From Litoditis marina (Eukaryota > Nematoda > Chromadorea > Rhabditida > Rhabditidae): a DNA stretch of 64,000 nt. Location of the stretch: the NCBI GenBank assembly GCA_964036275.1, contig OZ038439.1, positions 15,236,330 to 15,300,329 on the forward strand, written 5' to 3'. A program made the position numbers and the translations under genes. The notes beneath the pieces were generated by a model, which saw only the letters and a list, made by a program, of their open reading frames with translations, searched no databases and was not told the DNA's origin. Positions 43,951 to 55,100 of this stretch are shown piece after piece (position 1 is the stretch's first letter; the number at the start of each line of letters is the position of its first letter).

Positions 43951-46900
43951 GTTCCTACTGTAGTTATTCACAAACGTTTGAGAAAACTTCATTTTGCGCT
44001 CAGACAGAGAAGAACATCAAGTTTTTGACCACTTCGCGCCTACGTCATTTCCCGTAGATTCATCCCATGTGACCGGCGTTTATTTGGGACGCGTCAGCCA
44101 ACTGATTACCGTACCTACATTCATCCTTTGGAAACTTATAATTTTCCAAAACTGAGTTTTTTCTAGAATTGCCAATCTTTTGACAAGAAAATTGATTACA
44201 TGCTTTTCATTTGAAAAATTGCATTGTACAGTTTCTTCATTATCAAACTGTCAAAGTTGGACCGACTGAAACGAGCAAAATTTGAGTTTTTCGTGGCGAC
44301 AAACGTATATACATATGTTTTTAGGTTTTTACCATTTCTTTGTCGGTTTTTTTTTAAAATCCACCAGCTTCTGTCGCCTGCCCGAAGTTATGAAACTTCT
44401 TGGTCAGGTTGTTCGAGATTTAACCTCAGCTGGTTTCTGTTCAATCTGGTTTGACACTTTTTAGAAATACCCAAAAGATAATACTTTACAACGACACCTA
44501 TATGAAGGACACACAAGATTGCGGGAACGCAACAAGTTTCCTGGTTACAATGAAATAATAATTGATTAAAAGATCTTTCCTATCGTAATGTGCAAGTTTT
44601 ACCCAAAATTTGTCTGGGTTGTGTAATACGTTGAACAATAAATAGCAAAGACAGTGTTGCGACCTGAAGCTATGGTCTTCAGTTTGAATTTTAAATTAGG
44701 CAATTAGTTTGAAATGTTGATTGTGCTGTAGTAAAACAACGTGTGTTTGTGATTTCAAATTTTTTGTGCAGTTTGTCAAAGTTGAAGTAGGTTTTGCAGC
44801 GATGTTTTCTGCTGATGTCCATTAGACTTATTCGCCGAATACACACTTTTTTCGTAGATCTTCCAAAATCCGATTTTCCTTCGTGAACGTTGATTAACGA
44901 CCTGATTACGTATATTCCGAAAAAAAATAGGAGAAGAGCATGTTTTTGCTTATCATCTCTGGTGATTTCATCAATTTTTCCCATACTAATTAATTAATGT
45001 TCTCTTTGAAGTGGTAAATCAAACTTTTTGTATCGTTTTTTCAAGAGTTGTCACGTTTCGTATTTCTGGTCTCTTTCCGTCAAAAGGCGCAAGTCCCATT
45101 GTTGGTCACGTCTCACGTGAGCAGCACGTCATAATCAGATAGGCAGAAGCGAATCTTCGCAAGAGACTCTTCACATCTACGTTAGAATAGAAAAAATATA
45201 ATGTTTATTCGCGATCGAACACGTGACTTTCCACTCTGCACGTTACACGTGCATGTCACATTGCTAGTACAACGACCATCGCAGACCACAAAGTATCTCA
45301 CTAGCTACACTTTTTACCATCTTACGACCTACCCCCAGTTGTTTTTGTTTACCCTATTGTAGCAGACAATTGCGCAATTCAGCAGCGTTCGCCGAACACT
45401 TTTTCCCGTTGTCGCCAATATTACTGACAATGCAGTGGTGCTGACTAAACTTGGATCATCCTGCACTTGTAATCATAATTCGATTAGGTTTTTCCAAATC
45501 AAGAGTAATTCTATGTTTAGTCAGAATCACGTTCTCATCCTACATTTGTCATCGTAGCTCTATTATACCTCTCTTTAGAGCTTTGGTTCTACTACTATTA
45601 GTGGAGTTTTCGAAAAGTCCCGCAGTATGATGACTCTTGAATCATTTCGTCACTGGAAATAATTCATTCGATTAATTCCAAGGCTCGTTATAATTCAAAT
45701 TTAAACTTTTTCTATGGTTTCCGTCACTCACTCAGATAGTTTACCATCAGTCTTGACCCGTCCGGGTACTGACTCTTTGGTGACTTCGTATAAAATTTAG
45801 CTGAAAGGAAGGTGTCTACACTTCTAGTTCATTTCGATCTCTAGCTGACTCTTGTCTTTGTGGGAGGTCAGACTGATTTTTCAAACATTTTCTGTCAGTA
45901 CATACATCAAACGCCCAGTTTCAAATCAAGGTTATTTAGTTGATATCTGTTGTCCTCACCTACGTGCTGACTCTTTGGTCAACTGGTGATGAATAGCTAT
46001 GTTTTTCGCGAATTCCACCCAAAACTTGATACCTTTTCGAGAAAAAGAAAATCAATCACGGGACAATGGGGTGGGAATCTGGTAAAACTAAGGTGTCACA
46101 CCTCAATATTTCAATTTATACTCCGTTTCACTCATTGGAGCAAACCTACAGTATCTTCAAACCTTATGACGATTGTTTTATGATCAATCTTGCAGAAAAA
46201 ATATAGATTTTGCTGTAAATTCTTTTGCTTTTTCCTCCTGTATTTGTATGCCAAATAGTAGTGATGATCGAAATTTTAAGCACTGCCTAATTTTTCTACA
46301 AACTGATTCTCATTGTGACCATCATAATTGGTTCGAGAGAAGTCATTTAGTGCGTGATAACATCACGTTTCTTTGTGTTATGGAAGTGTAAATCAAATTC
46401 GCTCTTTACAAACACCTGAGGCGTTTTCAAGCGCGCGAGAACAATGCACACGTGACCTGTTCGACGAATATAGATCTTATCTGACGGAATTTAGGTGAGA
46501 AGAAAAATATGGACGTTATTGAATTTTATGGAGTGTCACTTTCTACCTTCGTGGAAGTTCAATGATGATTGAATATTTCTGTCTGTGCTGTTTTTTTCTG
46601 GTTCTTACACATAGTTTGAGATCCAAAGATCCAAAGTACGTGGGTAAAATATGTTTTGCGTTCATTGTTTGGGGACAATTATCTTGTTCCGACTATCTGT
46701 ATTTTCACGTATGACGTTAGACAATATTCCAAAACCAGAGGTAGATCGACTATGACGTGTTTTCGAACTCAATTTTGGTGATCTGCAAAACAACTTTCAG
46801 AACTTATACTTTTTCACTGTTTCCACCGTTCCTTCTCAATTTATGAACATATCAGCTCGGTTAAAGAACGCCACCGTTCTCTCAAAAAAACACTTGTGTT

Positions 46901-47879
46901 TTTTTTGGGTTTGATCACCAACTCGTTTGGCGCGGGGACCGCTCTACAATGATAAAAAGTTATTATACTCGTTCCAAAAAGGGAAAGATCCGTTCTTTGT
47001 ACATGATTTTACGATGTGCGCTACTTTTATGAGGCTTGGTTCGAGAGTGACTGTGACCTGTTCTTTTCCGGTTGAAAATTGCTCAATCGTGAAGCAAAAA
47101 CCTGATTTACTCGATCAAAAATTTCAAAATTACATGTGAATCCGTTTTTCCTATCTGTAGCTGAAATATCAGTGTGTAGTTGGATTTGGTTCAATAAGTT
47201 TAACACTATAGTATTCTACCATTCTCGAGCCTCTATTTTTGTCAGACAAACTCACTTTTTGATCTTCGCATCTTCAGACAATCGGTTTCCGTGAAAGCAT
47301 ATGTTTTTGCGGTTTTTCTCGATTGCGACGCCGTTTTGTAACACTTTTAACAGGCTGGTTTTGGAAACAAAGCGCGCGATGACATTTATTCACCGGCGCT
47401 TTTATTTGTAGCTGTGTTCGGCAAATAACCTGATTGTTACAATTGGGGGCCGCCCGAGGTTATTGCATGTTCAACTTCAGTCAATTACAATCATTTCATT
47501 AGCCTGGTTCACGTTTGGGTTACTAATCACGTGAAAACATGTGAATCGTAGTAGACAACGAGAACGTGCGATAAGGTTCATGAATCACGAAATATCTTGA
47601 TACCTATGCTTAGATAAGTTATAAGTACGTTGCTACTTCGAGCGGCCTCTCTTTTAACTTTAAGGTGGGGTCATCTCAAAACGCGTATAACATAATTTCT
47701 AGTTCTCTGGAAAATCTCCAAAACAAAAATTCCACTATTTTGGCAAACCGTTTGTTCAATAATGAACATATGGTTTTAATCTCGTTTCAACTATACTAGA
47801 TTCCGCCCTTTCCAGAGCCAGTCTTGAAGAATTTTTTTACTATTCCTTTTTTTCATTAAAGATAGATGAAGAGATTCAG

Positions 47880-48110
47880 TAATTTTTTGTATCCTGATAG
47901 GCTTCAAGACGTATTCAGAAAGTTTTTGTTATTCTATCAGCATTTTCTTGATTTTTTGTACGTAACTCGTTCTCGGTGTACACTACTTATATCAAGTTTA
48001 TGAGAAAATAGAGAAAGATGAAGATGAAAAGCTTATATTTTTGTGATCAGTTTGTCAAGCTCTGGAACTGCTAGTTCGAAGGTCAAAATTAGAGAGAAAT
48101 GAGTATATAG
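47880..48110 (+). repeat. Partial copy of the 437-bp TTAA-type element
   Basis: Matches the middle and right part of 30946-31381 (TTTTTTGTATCCTGATAGGC, TTCTATCAGCATTTTCT, TAGAGAGAAATG). The left end and TTAA flanks are lost. Confidence 0.65.
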
Positions 48111-48998
48111 TGCCCTATCCCGCTGTATTTGTAGTTTGATCCCATTGCTTTTGGTTGGCACTAGTGAAGTTAGGTGTGTATCGAAATGAAACGAGAACAA
48201 AGCTTGGGCATCTCTGTATAGTCCCTGACCATTCTCTCGCCACTCTTGTCCACCTATTTTTTGCTGTGTAAGTCTTGGCTGTCAACAGCCGCCGCTGGTA
48301 GCGGTCATTATGGTAATAACCAGTCGGGTTACCGGTCCAATTACGCTATTCTTTCACGCTCAAGACGTCATTATTTACTATTCTTTTTCCGTTGGCTTCA
48401 TTGTTTCGTTTCTCTACGTCAAGAATACCTAAAACTCATTCATTGATTCATCATTGTAGAAGTACAGGCACGTTTTTGTAACAAGCCCAGTTTTATCTTT
48501 ATTCGTTCTGCTTTCCTTTTACTTTTTATGTGGAGAGTCACGTGATAGATCGCCATTAGATTATTCTAGTGAAATCACATCTGAGACCCACGTCAAAACA
48601 GTTTTAACCATACTTCACGAAAGTTCCAATGAGGTTCTTGATGACTAGAGAGTGAAAATCATCTCAACCTGAATTACTTGTTTCTAAATGAATGGTAAAA
48701 TGACAGACAAGTAGCAACACATCTCGAAGTGTCGGCAAGAAATTTTCACAGGCCGGGGTTTTCTCGTTTAATTGGCGCGGCTCGCATTTCTGCGGTCGTT
48801 TGCGATCCCATAAAACATATTCCCCGAACTTCGTGACGCTAAATGAGTTGAGAATTTAGCCAATTCCGGTTGTTTCTCAAGTAGGTGAACACGTGATAGA
48901 GAATGGGGGAGTTCTACGAATTTGGCTCATTTCAACTCTGCGTTTTACACACTCTCCCGTACATTTCGTAATCATTCCGGAGTTCTTAGTGTCCCGAA

Positions 48999-49187
48999 TT
49001 AAAGGAGACCGGAACATAACTTGAGCAGAGGTTTTGTTTCGGGCTGCTCTTAACTGTATTGAGATCAGAGAGCACAAATAACTCGTATATTAGTTTGATC
49101 AGTCCACGTGACATTCACAACGCGTCCAATCAAAAGTAGGATACAGCAGCTTTACGAGAAACCATGTTGCTCTCCGGTCTCCTTTAA
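48999..49187 (-). mobile_element. TTAA-flanked 181-bp non-autonomous element
   Basis: TTAA at 48999-49002 and at 49184-49187 flank termini AGGAGACCGGA and TCCGGTCTCCT, which are perfect 11-base inverted repeats. The body matches the element in the ABF gene 3 intron (24586-24774) in the opposite orientation. The TTAA duplication suggests piggyBac-type mobilisation. Confidence 0.75.
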
Positions 49188-49621
49188 CTTCTGAATGATA
49201 AGTTTCCATTTTCTCTGTGCAATTTTTTGACCAGTTTCTTATCCGTTATCTTACTAATTTGTTCAACTCTATTGCATGGTATTGAGTTCATATTATCCAC
49301 TCTCACTAAGTGGAATATCTTTTTCGAGAAATCTCTAGCCTGTAACGGCGCATAGGTTCGCTTTGTGATGTACGACTTCCGGATATATTGATAAGTCAAT
49401 ATTAAAACTTTTATTGTATACTATCTTGAGACGAAAAAGCCTATCATTTCTGCGAAGAGAGATTTTGGAATGCTTTCATTTTTTGAAACTAGGCAGCGAT
49501 GTTACTTCCGTTTCCGACACTAATTCCACAAAAAAGTAAGCAAAATAAAACTATACAGTAGACTCGAGCTCTTTTTTTGGTTGATGAAGACTCACTATAG
49601 TGCATGCCAAGTTTATAAAGT

Positions 49622-49700
49622 ATCCGCCTCACGTGAGACTCGAACCGGGCCCAAAATTTCAGGAGGCGCGGAAGCTAACCACCATACCAACTGGGCTGAC
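49622..49700 (-). repeat. tRNA-like sequence, minus strand
   Basis: Read on the minus strand, AGCCCAGTTGGT (A box, 49686-49697) is followed after about 40 bases by GGTTCGAGTC (B box, 49637-49646). The T-arm is reasonable but the acceptor stem does not close, so it is probably a tRNA-derived repeat or pseudogene. Confidence 0.4.
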
Positions 49701-50910
49701 AGCAACGCTGTCTGTTGAAGTATCGTATATATGTGTTCTTACACAGCATAAATATAGTTGTACAGTATACCCCCTCCGCCTTTCTTTGAGCGACAAGTAT
49801 ATTGTTATTGTCTTCGTAATTTGACTTCAAAGTAGCACTTATTCGCTCCGTAGATCACAGATCATGAACTAGATTATAGTAGCCGTATTGCGCAGCCGCA
49901 AAGAAAAGGGGCGTGTCGCAAGTGCAGACATTACGTAATTTGGGGCATTCTTAACGGTGACTGAGATGTACTTTTAAACTAAATTTAAGGTACGGTAGTC
50001 TACAGGTATGATATTATCATTGTGAATGTTTTGTAGAGGTAGTGTATCTTCCCTCTATAAAAGTCAACAAAACTATTTATGTAAACTGTTTCACCAGTTT
50101 TCATGCTGTTTTAATGTTTTTTCATCGTGTATTATTTCAGAAAGTTGAAACTACTTTGCTTGTGACTTGTCGAATACTGAACTGTGTGCTTTACCTTTGT
50201 TTTGTTTCTATTCTTTTAAATTCTTCTTCATGGACTTGTTGTTATGAAGGTCCATGAACCAAGAGTATAAACCGATTTTTGAAACTCCTACTTTGAAATC
50301 TTCAGTTCCAAATCGCTTTCCGTTTTACACCATAATAGATATCGACAAGTTGAGCAGCAAAAACTGCAACGATCGTCTGCTAGCGTATCACTGTTTTCAC
50401 CTAATTCCTATTAGATCCACTACAAATCCTCCAACATATTCACTTCGGAATTGTTTTCATCGAATTTCTCTCATAACGAATGATATACTCGGAAAATCAC
50501 TTTTTCTACTACTAGTATTTATCATCACCCAGGGTCGTATAAGCGCTACAAATGGTACGGTACCATTACCAATCCCATGGCGCGAGTAACCGCTGCAAAA
50601 AGGTGAATAAACGTAACCGTGACAATTCCCAAGATATAGTAATTGTAATATGGTAAGTATGATCAATTACAAAAGTGTATCAATCAATCCAGTTCACCCG
50701 ATAGGCTTGTCTACGTGACAATTCGCACTAAACTGGTGATTGCAGATGTTTATCATTTTGTTACTTCTACCGAACAATTTTGTGGCCGTATTTTGTGAAG
50801 TAAAATACCTGAAAATGCTCTCCGGCTGATGTCGAACAACCTTGACCGAAAGTGGGTAAATGAAATGTAAACTTCTTTTGAAAAAGGTGTTTTACCTTTC
50901 ACCTTTTCAC

Positions 50911-51036
50911 CTGCAACCTTCATTAAGAGAAGTTCACGCTTTACTTTATTCTCCAAGTCCTGCTTTCTTTGAACCTCGGCATTGTTGATTGAACCATGGT
51001 TTGATTTTGTAGTTGAATCGTTGCTGTTTTCAGAGC
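50911..51036 (-). CDS. Candidate isolated exon, unknown protein
   Basis: On the minus strand a good acceptor (CTTTTTCAG) at 51037 and a donor (CAG then GTGAAAAG) at 50911 bound 126 coding-like bases. The frame is open and ends NAEVQRKQDLENKVKRELL and then LMKVAG, a charged, helix-prone stretch. No neighbouring exon was found on either side, so it may be a relic. Part of it resembles 20999-21041. I do not recognise the protein. Confidence 0.25.
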
Positions 51037-51569
51037 CTGAAAAAGGCATCAGATCGTTAGATCCATTTCAGATTCTTTTAGTTAGCAACGGAAACATATT
51101 TATGTATTTATGATTTAAGTATTTATGGTTTAGCCACAACCAAGCCACCGTAACCGCATTTAGTTAATTGGCCATTGTAGGTTATAAAACACTGTCGCTT
51201 GAGTATTGTACTTGTACTTTAAAAAAACGCATTTAGATCGGATGCAAAATTTAACTTGAGAAAAAGTTCTTCGACACAACGATAAACTTTTTCTCTCTTT
51301 TCTGATCACAAACCCTCTGTTTTCTACAAAATTCCAACGAGACTGTTGGTTCTATAATGGGTTTGAAACATGTGCTTATTTTTGATTAGATGATTATCTT
51401 TCTTTAATTACTTGCTACCATTTTGTGTTTTCTGAAAGTGTTCAACTACCGTTTGTTCGGTTTCTATTAAAAGTGTGACCGTTTACAATCTACTACATCG
51501 CAAACAACAACAAGCGTCTACAAGGAAAACGTGATTGATTAATCTTTCTACAGGAACAGTTAGTGAAAG

Positions 51570-51720
51570 TATACTGTTAGTCAATTGCACAGTCACGTGA
51601 AACATGTCAACCACAGCAGAACTCAGAAACGTGCAATGACCAAGTGCACGGTGGGTGCCTGTGCACGATGCCTCATTAGAATGGCAACTTCACGTGACTA
51701 TTCAATTTACTTCTAGTATA
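51570..51720 (-). repeat. CACGTG-type short inverted-repeat element, copy I
   Basis: Minus-orientation copy of 151 bp: starts TATACTGTTAGTCAATTGC, ends ATTTACTTCTAGTATA. It has a small extra insertion around GGTGGGTGCCTGTGCAC compared with copy C. Confidence 0.75.
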
Positions 51721-52115
51721 TAGTTCACCCCCAATAAGTTAGATACATCTCAGATTTGATATAGATGAATGTTGTTTCCGAACTGTCGATATATCACCAA
51801 AGAAATCTATCTCATGTGACGAAAGTTTCGCTAAATGATAAATTGATTTTTCGGTTTATGACTTCGGTACTCATATTAATCAGAAAATCATACATCGTTC
51901 TCAACCGAAACTCTGGCATGTTACCTATCTTCTGAACAGATCAGTAACTCTTCATTTCATTTGGTACTATTTTTTCTGTCACGCAGAAAAACTCTATCAT
52001 TCGTTTGATTCGACCGAGTTTGTAATTTGATTCATTTGCATTTTGATGGGTTCTCTATCTCTCAACATTTTTCTTTTTGATTGATTCGTAGTTATTTCCA
52101 GAACGCCGAAGAGTT

Positions 52116-55100
52116 ATGCGGCTTTGGACGCAACGCTATCAGAAGTATTTGGAGGTAGGTGGATGCTCATGTTCTGCCATGCTAGAGTTCCAGCCATTCC
52201 GACTGACACCTGCCAGCGTGCCAACATATTTTCTGAGCTCATTTTCACCATTTTAGCGATTTCCAAATAACTGCAAATCTCTGTTAGCGGCTGTGCAGTT
52301 TCATAAGAACATGGAAATCAAAAAATCCTCAGAATAGTTATGTATGCTCAAAAAATAGTCACCCAAAATTCTTAGCACAATCTCAACGGGTCTCAGTCGG
52401 AATGAAACAAACTATTCATTCTTTATTAGGGTGTGCTGATTCGAAAATGTTTGACATTATGGATCGGTAATTGCCCGAAATGTCAAGGTAACTAATGTTT
52501 GTAATAGACAATCTAGGAATTTGCACAGTGCAAATAAATTTATCTCTCACTCTCTTCCCTCTTTTCATTCCTCTCTCCTTTGGACTTTTTTCTTTTATAA
52601 ATTACTAAAGTAGCCTGATATCACCAGTTAGTTGAGCTTGTTTACACGAGCAACGTGGTTTTGTATAGTAGTTTCAACTTCCTAGTTTTCTTATAATTTA
52701 ATGACGTATATTTTCGCTCCTCCGAAGCGAGCGGTTTATTGTCCTATCATGCTGTATTTGTTGTTCGATCCAGATGCTTTTCGGTCAAAATTCTCAAATC
52801 ATAGCGTGTCGCGATCAAACTACAACGAATACTGAACCAATTCTCAAATAAAACATGAGAATTTCAATTCCTAACAGGAATAGCTTACTCTGGAAGTTTC
52901 TATATTTCGATGATATAGTTCCCACCATCCCTACTGAGACTCCTACAGTAACCTTACAAACTTTTCGAAGGCTATTGTAAAGCTGAAAATTTAGTTAATC
53001 AAAAATCCTCTCGTTTGATTACTGTACCTGGGAATGAGAATGAGGTGCCAAAATCCTAAACCTTTCCGATCATAAGTGAGTGAGAAAAACAGTTTGGTAG
53101 TTTCAAAATCCTACTGTAGGAGTCTCAGTAGGAATGAAAAAGACTATAGACCTCTTATAGTATTAGTAGATGTATTTAACCCTCATGTTCGTTTCAGAAA
53201 TGGTGCTACAGTCTAGGATTATCGATCGGGTATCATCCATGGAAATGGATTATTGGCCTACTGTGTGTAACGGCGGTGTGCTCACTAGGATTTATTAGGT
53301 TCAAACAGGTTCGGTAAACTATTTTGTTTTTCATTATTATTACTGTGAAGTTTTCCGTGCTACTAGTGAACCAACTGCTAGTTATACTAATATGAGATAA
53401 CTGAACTTAAATGTTTGTGAAGAAGGACAATTAGTAGTATCAAAGCTTGCCTGTGTTCAGCTACCGACATTCCGAACCACAATATCCGCTATTCGATGAG
53501 ACTAGATTATTGTTTCATTTTCAGATAAACAACGCTCGAATAACGTTCACGGCGTCAGACTCAATGAGTCATATTGAAGGCAAAGTGCTGGAGGAGTTCC
53601 TGCAGCAGAATGGATCGTTGAACATGGTGGAGGTAATCGATATGCATATTTATAATTAGTAAATATAAAAAACCGAGGGAGCAAACATATTTTGTTCTAT
53701 TAAGAACAATGTCTTCAGTTCTGCTTTGTAGATGTAATTCCAAACTACCCGTTTGAAATGATTTTCAATTTTTTCTATCCCACTAGTGTTAAATCAAAAT
53801 ATTATGAATGATTTACTGGAATAACGATTGAATATTGTTTCAGGTCATGATCAAATCAGCCGACAACGGTTCTCTGCTGAGACCGGCAGAGCGAAAGCAG
53901 TTGTGGGATCTAGCCTCAGCTATTGCCACCTCGGTCAAGGGCAAGGTTCGTTACCGGCACATTCAATTCAAGTTGAACCTTTCAAAACGGCAATTCAAGT
54001 AAAGTTCTTGTCGCAAAATGTCGCATGGAATAGTCGAAGCAAGCTATACGACGTTTGTTTTGGAGTATTGGAGCATAAATACAGATTTTCATTACAGCAC
54101 TTTCCGTTTGTTTGTAGAGATCAAGAGATTGAGCATACTAATAGAGATCAGCGTTGGCAATTATTAATAGTGAGCCAGTAACGGTATGAGAAATGTATCA
54201 CAAATGAAGGTATAAAATAGTTTTATACTTTAGTCATGTGGAGTTTTTGCAGGATTCTCATGGCGACGAATTCACCTACAACGACTTGTGCGAGCCGTAC
54301 TGCCAGAAAAATGATCCCTTCTATGCTTTGATCAAGATCTACGAACATAATGTTACTGATCTAGAGGTAAATTATAGGATGAAACACTTGACGACTTAAT
54401 TACCATAGGGTAAGTTTTTGCAATTCACCCATACGATTTAAAAAAAATGTATACGAACGCTTTGAATTTAGTTCGGAAAAGGTTAACTAATAGCTTGTTG
54501 CAAAGCGTGTAGTGTACGTAAATTAAGACGAAAGTTTCTTGTTTGAAAAGTATGATCTGTGTCACGTGAGATCGCAATTGTCTTCTGGAACTTAGGGTCG
54601 TTCGGTAGGTCAAAAAATACAGGATTCCTCACGATTAATCGAATCAATAAAAATGTTTTGTTCAGCTCACCTACCCCACTGTCGACATACTAGGAAAGAA
54701 ACTGTTCATCGCCAATAATATTTATGACGTCATGATGGAATGGAATTCGACAAATGTTTTGGAGGGATTCCGGACTGTCGTGCTACGGTACTACATGGTA
54801 CATAAGGAGAAGGACCTCCTTTTGGATTGGGAGAAAAATGTGAGTAGAGAAATATAAAGTTCACTCTAGACTCTTGGAATTAGAAAGTTGATAAAAAAAT
54901 TGCAATATATTTGGAAATTGTTGTTGTTTTGAAAAACATATTTTCACATTAAAAAGTTTCCAGTTGGTTCATCTCCTCTACGAGTCCGATCAATTTCCAC
55001 TTCTGCGCGGAGGTGCAGCTTCCGACAGCCTAGTGGCTCAGGTACGGTATTCGTTGATGTCTATTTCCAGCAGATCAGCCGAGCAACCGATTTTATTACA

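Larger units (their letters stand above)
41000..52115. other. Gene-poor interval between cnb-1 and the PTR gene
   Basis: No exon chain recognised over 11 kb. It holds a small inverted-repeat element (41.13-41.20 kb), a G-tract (41494), a hAT-like element (42.24-42.84 kb), a GA-rich tract (42.96-43.17 kb), a tandem repeat block (43.25-43.95 kb), a partial TTAA-type element (47.9-48.1 kb), a clean TTAA element (49.0-49.2 kb), a minus-strand tRNA-like sequence (49.6 kb), one candidate minus-strand exon (50.9-51.0 kb) and a CACGTG-type element (51.6 kb). Confidence 0.5.
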
